Shown here in pieces: positions 15,958 through 25,460 of a stretch of 64,000 nt of DNA; position 1 is the first letter of the stretch; every line of letters begins with the position of its first letter. The notes below the pieces were generated by a model, which made no database searches, had not been told where the DNA came from, and worked only from the letters and a program-made list of their open reading frames with translations. Location of the stretch: the NCBI GenBank assembly GCA_942491555.1, contig CALOBN010000005.1:62001-126000 (forward strand), in the 5' to 3' direction. Source of the stretch: Marinihelvus sp942491555 (GTDB lineage Bacteria > Pseudomonadota > Gammaproteobacteria > Xanthomonadales > SZUA-36). A program made the translations under genes and the position numbers.

Positions 15958-17676
15958 TCAGGCGCTCTTGCCGGCCGCCGCATAGATATCCAGCGGGTCG
16001 GCAGCAGCTGCAGCCTTGCGTCCATTACCAAAGCCGGATTGATGTCCGGCCTTGAATGCAGACCAGAATGCATCACCGGACCAGTTGACCCCGGCACCCT
16101 GACCGTAGGCGACCACATCCAGCTGACGAATCTGCTCCGCCAGCGCCGGCTCCTGCACGACGCCGGCCAGCCCCATCAGGCTGCCGTGCGCACCGGCAGG
16201 TCCGAAATGGCGCAACCAACGGCCCAGTGCCACGTGCGTTTTACGCGCATCACCGCTTTTGGCCGCTTGCTGCACAGCCTTCAGGAATACCTGCTCGTCT
16301 GCAGGGATCGCCTTTGCGGCGGGCCCGGCCGGTTTTCCGGCACCCGGCTTGCGCCACCACAACAGGAGTGTCACCAGCCACAAAGCAGCAAAAACCAGGG
16401 TCAGAATGCGCCACAGGGATGATCCCGGGAATCCGGCGCTGTCCGTGGCCATCGCTCCTGGCAGCGGCTCGGCGGTGGTCAGGTCATCATTTGATGCAAC
16501 GAACTCCGGTGGCAACACGGTGACCCGGTGCTCCGGCAAGATGGCCACCCGCTCAGTATCGTTAACGGTGTCCCACCAGGCCAGGCGGATTTCGGGCAGT
16601 ACCAACTCACCGGCCTGTTCGGGCACCACTGCATAGCGAAACTCGCGATGGCCCAGAACCCACTGCCCGTCGTCACGGCTGATGCCCTGGGGCTGATCGG
16701 GATAAATCCTTGCATTGGTAATTTCAGGCCAGGGCGGCTCCTCCAGCATGTGTTCTTCAAGGCCAACGGCGTCAAGAATCACGGTACGCGTCACCGGCTC
16801 GCCAACCCGAACCTCTTCACCGTCCGTAATCTGTTGTGACAGCTGGATGCTGCGCGCGGGTAACCAGCTGTCGCCCTGAAACTCTGCAGGACGTGGCCGA
16901 ATGGTCAGGGTCATGGGGTCACTATCAATGCGTACCCGGCGACCTCTGACCGAAGGCTGCCAGAGGCGGTCCGCCGGCCGCTCAATCAGGCGTCCGGTCA
17001 GTTGCAGTGGCGGAATGATCATTTCTCCGGAACGCTCCGGGAAGACTGCGTAACGACGCTCCAGCACACGATAGCGCTCGCCATTGCGATCAGCCTGGTA
17101 AGGCACTTCGTCCAGCAAACGAACCGATGCCTGGTCAGGAGCCGGAGGGTTAATGGCCGCTTCGGTAAGATTCTGTTGGTAAAAAATGCGGACCTTCAAT
17201 GACAGCTGGGCATGAACGTAATATGGCCCCTCAATCGGATCTACCTCTACCTCGATAAACACTGGCGGCTGTTCACCGGGCGCCAGGTCAGGCGCCTTGT
17301 CCACCGAGAGCAGTTTGGGGATGGTTCTATCACCACCGCGAAACTGCAAACTGGGAATGGTCAACTTGCCGGTACGTTTTGGTTCCAGGGTGAGCAGCAA
17401 ACGAACGGTGGCGGACTGGCGACCGTTAACGATCGACATTTGCGTTTCCGTGCGCTGATCAACAATGTGAAAGTCTGCCTCAAGCCCGGTCAGATTCGTC
17501 TCGAGGCTCTGTTTCGGATCATCAGTCTGAATAACCAGGGTGACCGTCTCGCCTTCAACGATGCTGTCGCGGTCCAGCTTAGCGGTGATCTCCGCTGCAC
17601 TGAGCCCAAAGCTCATGCTCAAACTCACGCTCAAAAACAGCAACAAAGCTGCGCTTTTTATCAGGCTGTGTTTCAT
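15958..17676 (-). CDS. batD: BatD family protein (oxygen-tolerance / DUF7939)
   Basis: 572 residues: signal peptide, repeated beta-rich domains starting AEITAKLDRDSIVEGETVTL, one membrane helix near 435 (LWRILTLVFAALWLVTLLLW) and a short cytoplasmic domain. This is the BatD layout. ATG 17676 shares its A with the TAA of the upstream gene; an in-frame GTG at 17682 would overlap slightly more. Last gene of the moxR/bat operon, which in other bacteria is linked to envelope stress and aerotolerance, with MoxR acting as a chaperone-like ATPase on VWA proteins. Confidence 0.9.
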   Translation of the reverse strand: MKHSLIKSAALLLFLSVSLSMSFGLSAAEITAKLDRDSIVEGETVTLVIQTDDPKQSLETNLTGLEADFHIVDQRTETQMSIVNGRQSATVRLLLTLEPKRTGKLTIPSLQFRGGDRTIPKLLSVDKAPDLAPGEQPPVFIEVEVDPIEGPYYVHAQLSLKVRIFYQQNLTEAAINPPAPDQASVRLLDEVPYQADRNGERYRVLERRYAVFPERSGEMIIPPLQLTGRLIERPADRLWQPSVRGRRVRIDSDPMTLTIRPRPAEFQGDSWLPARSIQLSQQITDGEEVRVGEPVTRTVILDAVGLEEHMLEEPPWPEITNARIYPDQPQGISRDDGQWVLGHREFRYAVVPEQAGELVLPEIRLAWWDTVNDTERVAILPEHRVTVLPPEFVASNDDLTTAEPLPGAMATDSAGFPGSSLWRILTLVFAALWLVTLLLWWRKPGAGKPAGPAAKAIPADEQVFLKAVQQAAKSGDARKTHVALGRWLRHFGPAGAHGSLMGLAGVVQEPALAEQIRQLDVVAYGQGAGVNWSGDAFWSAFKAGHQSGFGNGRKAAAAADPLDIYAAAGKSA

Positions 17677-19388
17677 TACCACGTTTTTCTCTCATCTGGT
17701 GGCGCTCCACGGCGCTGGTGTTCATTGCGGAATTTCCTTCTCAGCAAACCGCCCGGATCATCGGGAATACGCCGCAACCATTGCTCCATGGCCTGGGCAT
17801 CTTCTTCGCTCCAGGCCTGCGCCAGTTCCTGCTCCTGCTGCTCACCGTCCTGGCCTTCACCTTGCTCGGATTCCTGGGACTCGCTCTCCTGACCCTCCTC
17901 ACCCTGTTCAGACTGGGAGTCATCAGACTGGCCCTCCTGCTCCGAATCCTGGGGTTCGCCTTCCTGTTGCTCGCCTTCCCCGTCCTCGCTTTCTGAGTTC
18001 TCCCCCTGCTCCTGCTCCTGTTGCTGCTTGAGCTGCTCCACCAGTGCCTTGTTATACAGCGCATCTTCCATCTCAGGCTGGCGCTGCAGGGCCTGGTCAT
18101 AAGCATTAATGGCAGCATCCAGCTCGCCGGCCAGAGCGAGGGCGTTACCGCGGTTGTACCAATCGCCGGCGTCGTCCACGGCTGACCAGGCACCTGCGGC
18201 ACGCTGATAGTCGCCTGCGCGATACCAGGCCTCGCCGGCAATAGACGGATCTCTTGCCAGGACAGCGGCCTCCGCCGGCGCCTGCGCTTCAAGCGCCTTC
18301 TGGGCCTGTTGGTCCTTGCGTTGCCACAAGTCGTCCCAGACGCCGGCGTGGGCGGGCGCAGGTGCCAGCATGAACAGCGCGGGTGTCGTGGTCAGGGCAA
18401 GGGAAAACAGCAGTCCACGCCGGAAGCCCATAGCCACCAGTGGCAGCAGCAACAAAAGCAACCAGGGACCGGTGTCTGCCCAGCGGTCGCCGGCGCCATC
18501 ATCACGCAGAGCAAAGTCCGTGCCTTCGCCACTGAACCAGGGCGATTCATCGCCGGCGCCACCATCGAGAACCGTCATGCGGCCACCACCTGCCCGGGCT
18601 ACCGCTTCGAGACGCGCCAGGCCCGCTCTGGCAATCACCACGGCGCCATTGGTATCGGTAACAAAGCCATTACCACTGGGAATAGGGGCACCGGCTGAGG
18701 TACCCACCGCCAGTACAGACACGACCATACCCTCATCGGCCAGGGCGGCAGCCAGGTTGGCGTCACGTTCTTCAGCGTCATCGGAAACCAGCAGAATCTC
18801 CCCGCCGCGTGCTCCGCTGCGGCGCAACAGTTCTGCGGCCAGCTCCAGGCCCCGGTCTGCCCGGCTGCCGGCCACCGGCACCACATCCGGGCGCAGCGCC
18901 GGCAACATATTCGAAACGGTATTCGTGTCATTGGTTAAGGGCGCTACGACATAGGCATCACCGGCAAAAGTCACCATGCCTACCTGCCCTTCCGCAGATT
19001 CGGCCAACAGGTCTGACAAGCGGTAACGAACCCGCGTCAATCGATTGGGCTTGAGATCTTCAGCCAGCATCGACTGGGAAAGATCGAGAACGATGACCCG
19101 CGAGTCCCGGGCCGAGAAACTCACATCGGGCAATTGTTGCCAGCTCGGCCCGGCCAACGACAGGGTTGCGAGCAGAATAACCAGGCCGGCCAGCCAGGCA
19201 CCAAAACCCTTGCGGTTCTGCGTCGCCTCGCCAACGCTGAGCCAGCGCAACAGGTGCGGATCAACCACCCGCGCCCAGTCGCCGGAAGGCCGGCGCAGGT
19301 GCCTCCAGAGCAACGGCAGGGCGATACACATGGGCAGAGCCAGCAACCAGTAAGGGCGAATGAAATGAATGGGCAGCCAATCCATCAT
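17676..19388 (-). CDS. BatB-BatC fusion: VWA domain plus TPR, acidic tail
   Basis: 570 residues. Two N-terminal membrane helices flank a short cytosolic stretch; then a von Willebrand A domain carries the metal-site motif DLSQS near residue 100. A third helix near 325 is followed by TPR-like repeats (DWYNRGNALALAGELDAAIN) and about 100 residues rich in Glu, Gln, Ser and Gly. Elsewhere BatB and BatC can be separate proteins; here VWA and TPR are one chain. ATGA overlap with batA (start at 19388, or 19385 with the next Met). VWA-TPR proteins of this operon are thought to assemble in the periplasm. Confidence 0.9.
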   Translation of the reverse strand: MMDWLPIHFIRPYWLLALPMCIALPLLWRHLRRPSGDWARVVDPHLLRWLSVGEATQNRKGFGAWLAGLVILLATLSLAGPSWQQLPDVSFSARDSRVIVLDLSQSMLAEDLKPNRLTRVRYRLSDLLAESAEGQVGMVTFAGDAYVVAPLTNDTNTVSNMLPALRPDVVPVAGSRADRGLELAAELLRRSGARGGEILLVSDDAEERDANLAAALADEGMVVSVLAVGTSAGAPIPSGNGFVTDTNGAVVIARAGLARLEAVARAGGGRMTVLDGGAGDESPWFSGEGTDFALRDDGAGDRWADTGPWLLLLLLPLVAMGFRRGLLFSLALTTTPALFMLAPAPAHAGVWDDLWQRKDQQAQKALEAQAPAEAAVLARDPSIAGEAWYRAGDYQRAAGAWSAVDDAGDWYNRGNALALAGELDAAINAYDQALQRQPEMEDALYNKALVEQLKQQQEQEQGENSESEDGEGEQQEGEPQDSEQEGQSDDSQSEQGEEGQESESQESEQGEGQDGEQQEQELAQAWSEEDAQAMEQWLRRIPDDPGGLLRRKFRNEHQRRGAPPDERKTW

Positions 19389-20407
19389 GCGGCAGCTACC
19401 TGTCGTGGTCGGACCGGGATAAGTGTCACCAGGCTGGCCAGCATCGCGATAATCCACGCCAGGCCGAGAGGCCAGTAGAACAGTTCGTTGATCGGACGAA
19501 CGACTTCCACGTCACTTTCAACCGGTTCCAGTTCGTCAAGAATGTCGTAAATACGCGCCAGACCGGCCGCATCCCGCGCACGGAAATAGCGACCACCGGT
19601 GCGATCAGCGATCGCCTGCAGCGTCTCCTCATCCAGGTCGGCGGATGGGTTTACCACGCGCGAACCGAAAAAGTCCTGCACGCGCATCTCGTCCGCCCCG
19701 ACACCGACGGTATACACCGTCAAGCCTTCACGGGCGGCGAACTCAGCTGCTTGCAGTGGCTGTACTTCGCCCGAGGTATTTGCCCCATCGGTAAGCAGCA
19801 CCAGCACCCGGTCGCTTGCTGAGTCCTCACGCAGGCGTTTTACCGCCAGGCCAATGGCATCGCCGATGGCTGTCTCGCGTCCGGCCAAACCAATTTCCGA
19901 TTCAGACAGCAGCGTGGCGGTGGTTTCCGTATCAAAGGTAAGCGGCGTTTGCAGATAGGCACGCGAGCCGAACAGGATAAGCCCGACCCGGTCTCCGCGG
20001 CGCCGCTCAATAAAATCGCCGGCGACTGCCTTGACCACCACCAGGCGGTTTACCGAGCGTCCCTGCCACTCCATGTCCTGCGTATCCATGCTGCCGGAAA
20101 CATCAACCGCCAGCAGCAGATCCCGGCCGGTCACGGGCAGGTCCTGAATCTCGCCTACCCATTGCGGCCGGACCGCAGCCAACACCAGCAACAGCCATAC
20201 CAGGCCGGCCAGCACCGCCAACAGCGGGCGCCGCAGGCTGCCGCCCGTGCTGGCGGAAACTTCCTTGAACCAGGGCACGCGCAGGGCCAGCTGGCCGGTG
20301 CTGCGACTCTCGGGTAATAACCAGCGTAATATCCATGGCACCGGGGCCAGGGTCAGCAACCACGGCCAGGCCAGGGTAAAGCCCGTGCTCAACAGACCCT
20401 CATCCAT
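19385..20407 (-). CDS. batA: BatA-like VWA-domain membrane protein
   Basis: 340 residues: two N-terminal helices (TLAWPWLLTLAPVPWILRWL and a second near 60), a VWA domain with DVSGS at its metal site and LLTDGANTSG further on, and a C-terminal helix (FYWPLGLAWIIAMLASLVTL). Start chosen at 20407 (MDEGLLSTGF); the frame is open to 20524 but the extra 39 residues lie inside DUF4381. Overlaps the DUF4381 stop by 8 bases and the next gene by 4. Confidence 0.9.
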   Translation of the reverse strand: MDEGLLSTGFTLAWPWLLTLAPVPWILRWLLPESRSTGQLALRVPWFKEVSASTGGSLRRPLLAVLAGLVWLLLVLAAVRPQWVGEIQDLPVTGRDLLLAVDVSGSMDTQDMEWQGRSVNRLVVVKAVAGDFIERRRGDRVGLILFGSRAYLQTPLTFDTETTATLLSESEIGLAGRETAIGDAIGLAVKRLREDSASDRVLVLLTDGANTSGEVQPLQAAEFAAREGLTVYTVGVGADEMRVQDFFGSRVVNPSADLDEETLQAIADRTGGRYFRARDAAGLARIYDILDELEPVESDVEVVRPINELFYWPLGLAWIIAMLASLVTLIPVRPRQVAAA

Positions 20408-20870
20408 GACGGCGCAACCACTGACCGACGGCAGCTTCCAGGGAGCGCGGATCAAATTCGGGCTGCGGCTGGTACTGACCGGTGGCGAGCGCTTCCAGGG
20501 CACCACCGTGATCGTACTTCGCACTCAGGAAATCAACCCAGTCTTTGCCCTGCAATGCCCCGGGGGTCTCGTCAGGAAAGGCGCGCATGGCCGCGACCTT
20601 GAGCAGACGGTTGACCGATGACAGGTAACTTTGTGGCTCGCGCTCCGGATCGTACTCGTTACGCAAGGCCCGCAGATGCACGAGCAGGTCACGGCGTCTT
20701 CGGTTTACACGCCAGGTACGCCAGAAAGCGCGCAGCAGCCAGGCGGCCAACAGCAATACCAGGACGGCCAATACCCACCACCCGGGCGCCGGAGGCCAAA
20801 ACGGCGCGGGCGGTGCACTTTGAATATCGCGCAACTGGGCAAGCAGTTCTGCGCTCGCATCCGGGTTCAT
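20400..20870 (-). CDS. DUF4381 membrane protein of the bat operon
   Basis: 156 residues with one membrane helix (about 27-49, GWWVLAVLVLLLAAWLLRAFW) after LLAQLRDIQSAPPAPFWPPA, the DUF4381 opening phrase. A cytoplasmic helical domain follows (RLLKVAAMRAFPDE, LQGKDWVDFL). Start at 20870 (MNPDASAELLAQL) overlaps the DUF58 stop as ATGA. Typical third gene of moxR-DUF58-DUF4381-VWA operons; biochemical role unknown. Confidence 0.88.
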   Translation of the reverse strand: MNPDASAELLAQLRDIQSAPPAPFWPPAPGWWVLAVLVLLLAAWLLRAFWRTWRVNRRRRDLLVHLRALRNEYDPEREPQSYLSSVNRLLKVAAMRAFPDETPGALQGKDWVDFLSAKYDHGGALEALATGQYQPQPEFDPRSLEAAVGQWLRRHG

Positions 20871-21805
20871 GCGGCCCTGCCTGTCAGTACTCGGAGTTCG
20901 CGCCCAAGCAATTCCACGGGGTCGTCGACTGTACGCATCGTGATCCAACCGCATTGATGACGCTGGAACATGCGCTTGGGGGTCTCCAGGTGGTGCTCGC
21001 TCATGGCCGCGAAACGGCCGCGCCCTCCGCTGCGAACGGTGTCCAGCAGACTTGCCTGCTGTCCATCGGTAATCGGATAGCGGCCAGGCGGCAGGGCTTC
21101 CTCTGACGGGTCCAGTATCTGGCAGCCCACCACGTCGTTGTGCTGGCGCAGGCGGGACAGGTGCCGGTGACTGTCTTCATCGAGGTCAAAGAAATCACTG
21201 ATGATGACGACCAGGCTGCCCGGCCTTACGGCGTGGCGTACGCGCTGGAGCGCAACGGACATGGGCACCTGGCTCTCGTTTTCCCGTCCGGGCCGGGCCG
21301 GGTCCAGCCATTCAACCAGGCCCTGGACCATGCGCATGGCACCCCGGCGACCACCCGCCGGTCGCAGCTCGAGATGCTCATCTCCGGCAAAGAAAAATCC
21401 ACCAACACGGTCACCGCGTTTCACCGCGGTCCATGCAATGGCCGCCGCAAGATGACCGGCAGCTACAGACTTGAGACGCCGGCGGGTACCAAAAAACAGG
21501 CTGCTGCTGGCATCGACCACTACCAGTACCGGTCGCTCACGCTCTTCCTGAAACACCTTGGTGTGGGCTCTGCCGGTACGGGCTGTTACGCGCCAGTCCA
21601 TATTGCGGATATCATCGCCAGGCTGGTAATTTCGTGATTCAACGAAATCTACCCCGCGGCCACGAAAACGTGAACGGTAAGCGCCGGCCAGCGCCGATGC
21701 GGCGGGCCGGTGCATGGGTAACATCAACGCACTGCAACGGGGCCGCAAAGCAATCAGCTCCGCGGCGGTCAGCTCAATGCCATTGCCGTATTGCGCATCC
21801 GTCAT
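20867..21805 (-). CDS. DUF58 domain protein of the moxR operon
   Basis: 312 residues. DUF58 signature YQPGDDIRNMDWRVTARTG and then VLVVVDASSS, which resembles a VWA metal site (Asp-x-Ser-x-Ser). No signal peptide and no membrane segment, so cytoplasmic, unlike the longer membrane DUF58 proteins. It follows moxR by 55 bases and overlaps DUF4381 by 4. DUF58 proteins are the usual partner of MoxR ATPases. Confidence 0.92.
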   Translation of the reverse strand: MTDAQYGNGIELTAAELIALRPRCSALMLPMHRPAASALAGAYRSRFRGRGVDFVESRNYQPGDDIRNMDWRVTARTGRAHTKVFQEERERPVLVVVDASSSLFFGTRRRLKSVAAGHLAAAIAWTAVKRGDRVGGFFFAGDEHLELRPAGGRRGAMRMVQGLVEWLDPARPGRENESQVPMSVALQRVRHAVRPGSLVVIISDFFDLDEDSHRHLSRLRQHNDVVGCQILDPSEEALPPGRYPITDGQQASLLDTVRSGGRGRFAAMSEHHLETPKRMFQRHQCGWITMRTVDDPVELLGRELRVLTGRAA

Positions 21806-21860
21806 GAGCTAAAGGTTCAGTGTTGCAATGGATGAAGTTGCCGGCATCTCAGCAGCTGCT

Positions 21861-22871
21861 TCACGGAACCGGCACGAGGTCCAGCAGGCGATCGGTCAGT
21901 TCATCAACATTCACGCCATCGGCTTCAGCCTCGTAGGAGAGCAGTACGCGGTGGCGCAACACATCATGCGCCACACCCTGAATATCATCAGGTGAAACGT
22001 AGTCACGGCCATCCATCCACGCGTGTGCGCGGGCGCAACGGTCGAGCGCGATGGTCGCCCTCGGACTGCCGCCAAAGCTCACCAGGCGGCTCAGTTCAGG
22101 ATCCCAGCGGCCCGGGTCGCGGGTTGCCAGGATGAGTTGCACGATATATTCCTCGAGCTCATCGGACAGATGCAGGTTGAGAACCTGCTCCTGGGCTGCA
22201 AAAGCCTGCGCCTGCGTCACCATGACGGGTGGAATGGATTTGGATTTCAGCTCATCACGCGCCTGGCCACGGGCCAAACCCAGAATCGCCTGTTCCGCCC
22301 TGGCATCGGGATAACTGATGGCCACGTGCATGAGGAAGCGGTCAAGCTGGGCTTCAGGCAGCGGATAAGTGCCTTCCTGTTCAATCGGATTCTGTGTTGC
22401 CATAACCAGGAACAGATTTGGCAGGTGATACGTGACGCGGCCAACCGTTACCTGGTGTTCACCCATCGCTTCCAGCAAAGCCGATTGCACTTTGGCCGGC
22501 GCGCGGTTGACCTCATCGGCCAGAATCAGGTTGTGGAAGATGGGGCCCTGCTGAAATTCAAAGGTGCCTTCCTGCGGCCGGTAGATTTCCGTACCGGTAA
22601 GGTCAGCGGGCAACAGATCCGGGGTGAACTGGATACGGTGGAAATCCCCCTCAATGCGGTCGGCCAGCACCTTGATCGCCGTGGTCTTGGCCAGCCCGGG
22701 GGCGCCCTCAACCAGCAGATGTCCATGGCAAAGCAAAGCCATAATCAGCCTGCGCATCAAGCGCTCCTGGCCGATGATCAACTCGTTGACCGCCCTGTCG
22801 AGCGCCTGAAAGGCAGCCCGTTCCGGGTTGTCGACGCTGGCCGCGCCCGGCTCCGGGTTCACTGATTCCAT
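21861..22871 (-). CDS. MoxR family AAA+ ATPase
   Basis: 336 residues. Walker A is GAPGLAKT near residue 60, Walker B LILADEVNRAP, sensor region VMATQNPIEQEGTYPLPEAQLDRF, and a C-terminal lid. MoxR ATPases are chaperone-like enzymes that act with VWA proteins. This is the first gene of the six-gene moxR-DUF58-DUF4381-batA-batBC-batD operon; its promoter should lie in the 309-base gap upstream. Confidence 0.95.
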   Translation of the reverse strand: MESVNPEPGAASVDNPERAAFQALDRAVNELIIGQERLMRRLIMALLCHGHLLVEGAPGLAKTTAIKVLADRIEGDFHRIQFTPDLLPADLTGTEIYRPQEGTFEFQQGPIFHNLILADEVNRAPAKVQSALLEAMGEHQVTVGRVTYHLPNLFLVMATQNPIEQEGTYPLPEAQLDRFLMHVAISYPDARAEQAILGLARGQARDELKSKSIPPVMVTQAQAFAAQEQVLNLHLSDELEEYIVQLILATRDPGRWDPELSRLVSFGGSPRATIALDRCARAHAWMDGRDYVSPDDIQGVAHDVLRHRVLLSYEAEADGVNVDELTDRLLDLVPVP

Positions 22872-23180
22872 ATCATTCCCTGTTTTTCTGTTGTCTTATG
22901 GTTTGCAGGCACCGGCTGCACGAGACCACGCATCACGCACCGGCGCGATAGCGTGCCGTAATTTCCGGTTTTTGGAGCGTGTCATTCGTCATATTACTTC
23001 GCCGCTGCTCCTGCGGAATCTAAATCGAGAACGTTTGCTGGTGAATGTTTCAGACAATGAAGGTCAGTTCAAACATTATCAAGTTCACCGCATCATTACT
23101 CCTGGATTTTTTGCCTTAAGCGGCAACACGCCAAGTTCCTAATTATAAACCACCGAGGATCAATCCCTGGTGATAAAAGG
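22872..23180. other. Intergenic gap between priA and the moxR operon
   Basis: 309 bases. On the minus strand it is the region after priA and before moxR. A short stem, TTGCC with GGCAA, at about 23108-23124 has its T-run on the wrong side for a minus-strand terminator. A TATAAT-like hexamer near 23143-23148 (minus) has no matching -35. No RNA or protein gene was recognised. Confidence 0.4.
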
Positions 23181-25370
23181 TCAGAACTCCTGCGGGTCGA
23201 GATCAATGGCCCAGCGGACACGACGGGCTTCTTCAAGGGCCCTGACCCGCGGCAAAAATTCATCCAGCATTGCCTGAAGCGAGGCTCTTTGCGCATGCTG
23301 CAGCAGCAGATACCAGCGGATCCGGCCGCCACGGCGCTCCATCATTGCCGGCAGAGGGCCGTAAATGGTGTCATCCGGGCCCGTCCATACCTTGCGTGCG
23401 GCCTGCAGAAAAGCCAGCACGCGGTTGCGGTCCGTATCATCAGCACGCAGCGTGGCCTGATAGGCCACAGGCGGTAAGCCGACCATTCGGCGCTCTTCCA
23501 GCAGGGTCATGGCAAAGGCCTCGAAACCTTCGTTGCGCAGCGTGCGCAGCCCATCGTGCTCCGGATGGTGGGTCTGGAGTATGACCGTACCCGGCTGCTG
23601 TTCGCGGCCGGCACGGCCGGCAACCTGAACCAGCACCTGGCCCATGCGTTCGGTGGCGCGAAAATCCGCGCTGTACAGTGCCTGATCAAGATCCACAACA
23701 ACCACCAGGGTTACCTTGGGGAAATGATGCCCCTTGGCCAGCATCTGGGTTCCCACCAGAATGCAGGGTTCTCCGGAGCGCACCTGGTCTATGACCGCTT
23801 CCAGCTCTCCTTTGCGGCGCACGCTATCGCGGTCGACTCGCATCAGCAGCGTCCCGGGAAAACGCTTCGTCAGAAAAGACTCAAGCTGTTCTGTACCCTG
23901 CCCTGCACCCTGCAAGGCATCGGCGCGGCAAACCGGGCAAAATCTTGGCGCACGATCCTGCGCCCCGCAGTGATGACAATGCAGACGGCCGCTGGAACGA
24001 TGCCAGGTCAGATTGGCGTCGCAATGCGAACAGCCCCCATGCCAGCCACAGTCATGGCACAAAAGCACCGGTGCGTAGCCGCGCCTGTTCAGAAAAACCA
24101 GTACCTGTTCATCACGCTCAAGGGTTTCACCAATTGCTTCCAGCGCTGGTTCGCTCAGGCCGCCCTCGGTTAACTGCCGGCGCAGATCGACAACCCGCCA
24201 CACCGGTGGCGCGGCTCCGGTCGCGCGCTCGCGCAGCCTGTGGTGCCTGTAACGACCGCTGATAGCGTTATTGAGGCTTTCCAGAGAAGGTGTCGCGGTA
24301 CCCAGGACCACGGGTATGCCCAGCCCCTGGGCCCGCTTCACAGCGACATCGCGGGCTGAATAGCGAAATCCGTCCTGCTGCTTGAACGAGGCGTCATGGG
24401 ATTCGTCCATAACGATAAGCCCCGGATTTTCCAGTGGCAGGAACAGCGCCGAGCGGGTGCCAATCAGTAATCTGGCCTCCCCGCGCAGCGCCGCAGCCCA
24501 GGCCTTGAGGCGTTCACCGGCAGCCACCCCGGAATGAGACACCACCGGCTCAATGCCAAGCCGTTCACGAAACCGGCGCAGCAATTGGGGGGTCAGGCCG
24601 ATTTCCGGAACCAGGATCAGTACCTGCCGGCCTTGCGCGAGGACCTGCGCGGCCAGGCGCAGGTAAATTTCTGTTTTGCCGCTCCCCGTGATGCCATCGA
24701 GCAAGTGGCATGAAAACTGATCTGGCTCAGATTCAATCGCTGCGAGTGCCCGGGCCTGCTCCCCGGTCAGTACCGGTCCCTCGATGGCCTTCGGCATGCC
24801 GGTACCGCGCGGCTCGCTGATGATCCATTCCTTCTCCAGCAAGGCCCGCAACACCGCCGCCGTGGCACCGGCCTCGGTGCGCAAGGCCTCCGGTGCCAGG
24901 GCGCCCGGTTCAAGCGCCTGGAGAACACGATGCTGGGCAATGGCGCGGCCGGCGCCTTCGCCCAGGCGTTCTATGCCGGCGGCAGTCAGGCGAAATTGTT
25001 CCGGGGGTTCAGGCAGCTGCCCGTCAGATTTGCGCAGCGCCGGCGGCAGGGCATTGAACAGCACTTCGCCCATGGGATGCTTGTAGTAGCGCGCGCACCA
25101 CTGCAGCAGGGCCAGCAACTCGGACGTCAGCACCGGCTGCCCTTCATCGAGCACCTCGAGCAACGCCTGCAGTCGCTCTGCCGGCACGCTGGATTCACTC
25201 ACTTGCTCGATGATCACCCCGACCAGTACGCGCGGACCAAACGATACCCGCACCCGTTGACCGGGGCGCAGATCATCGCCTGCCACACCAGGCAGGTAAT
25301 CAAACAGCCCCGGCAAGGGCACCGGTACGGCCACGCGGTAAATCACCGGCCGGGTCAAAGAATCACTCAT
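23181..25370 (-). CDS. priA: Primosomal helicase PriA
   Basis: 729 residues (E. coli 732). 3'-5' superfamily 2 helicase that reloads the replisome at stalled forks. Walker A DGITGSGKTEIYLR, DExH box MDESHDASFKQQDGFRYSARD, and the PriA zinc domain with eight cysteines (LCHDCGWHGGCSHCD ... LHCHHCG ... FCPVCRA). N-terminal 3'-DNA-binding domain starts VAVPVPLPGLFDYLPG. ATG at 25370. Monocistronic by appearance, with a terminator for the next minus-strand gene just upstream. Confidence 0.97.
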   Translation of the reverse strand: MSDSLTRPVIYRVAVPVPLPGLFDYLPGVAGDDLRPGQRVRVSFGPRVLVGVIIEQVSESSVPAERLQALLEVLDEGQPVLTSELLALLQWCARYYKHPMGEVLFNALPPALRKSDGQLPEPPEQFRLTAAGIERLGEGAGRAIAQHRVLQALEPGALAPEALRTEAGATAAVLRALLEKEWIISEPRGTGMPKAIEGPVLTGEQARALAAIESEPDQFSCHLLDGITGSGKTEIYLRLAAQVLAQGRQVLILVPEIGLTPQLLRRFRERLGIEPVVSHSGVAAGERLKAWAAALRGEARLLIGTRSALFLPLENPGLIVMDESHDASFKQQDGFRYSARDVAVKRAQGLGIPVVLGTATPSLESLNNAISGRYRHHRLRERATGAAPPVWRVVDLRRQLTEGGLSEPALEAIGETLERDEQVLVFLNRRGYAPVLLCHDCGWHGGCSHCDANLTWHRSSGRLHCHHCGAQDRAPRFCPVCRADALQGAGQGTEQLESFLTKRFPGTLLMRVDRDSVRRKGELEAVIDQVRSGEPCILVGTQMLAKGHHFPKVTLVVVVDLDQALYSADFRATERMGQVLVQVAGRAGREQQPGTVILQTHHPEHDGLRTLRNEGFEAFAMTLLEERRMVGLPPVAYQATLRADDTDRNRVLAFLQAARKVWTGPDDTIYGPLPAMMERRGGRIRWYLLLQHAQRASLQAMLDEFLPRVRALEEARRVRWAIDLDPQEF

Positions 25371-25410
25371 CCATCGCAGTGTAGCAGCCTTGAGGCGCTT
25401 TTCCCGGGCA

Positions 25411-25442
25411 CAAAAAACCCGCGTAAGGACGCGGGTCTTTTT
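25411..25442 (-). terminator. Bidirectional-looking terminator after prc
   Basis: ACCCGCG (25417-25423), TAAGGA, CGCGGGT (25430-25436), with an A-run before and a T-run after on the plus strand. On the minus strand it directly follows prc and separates it from priA. Confidence 0.85.
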
Positions 25443-25460
25443 GTGCCGTTAAGCTTCGGC

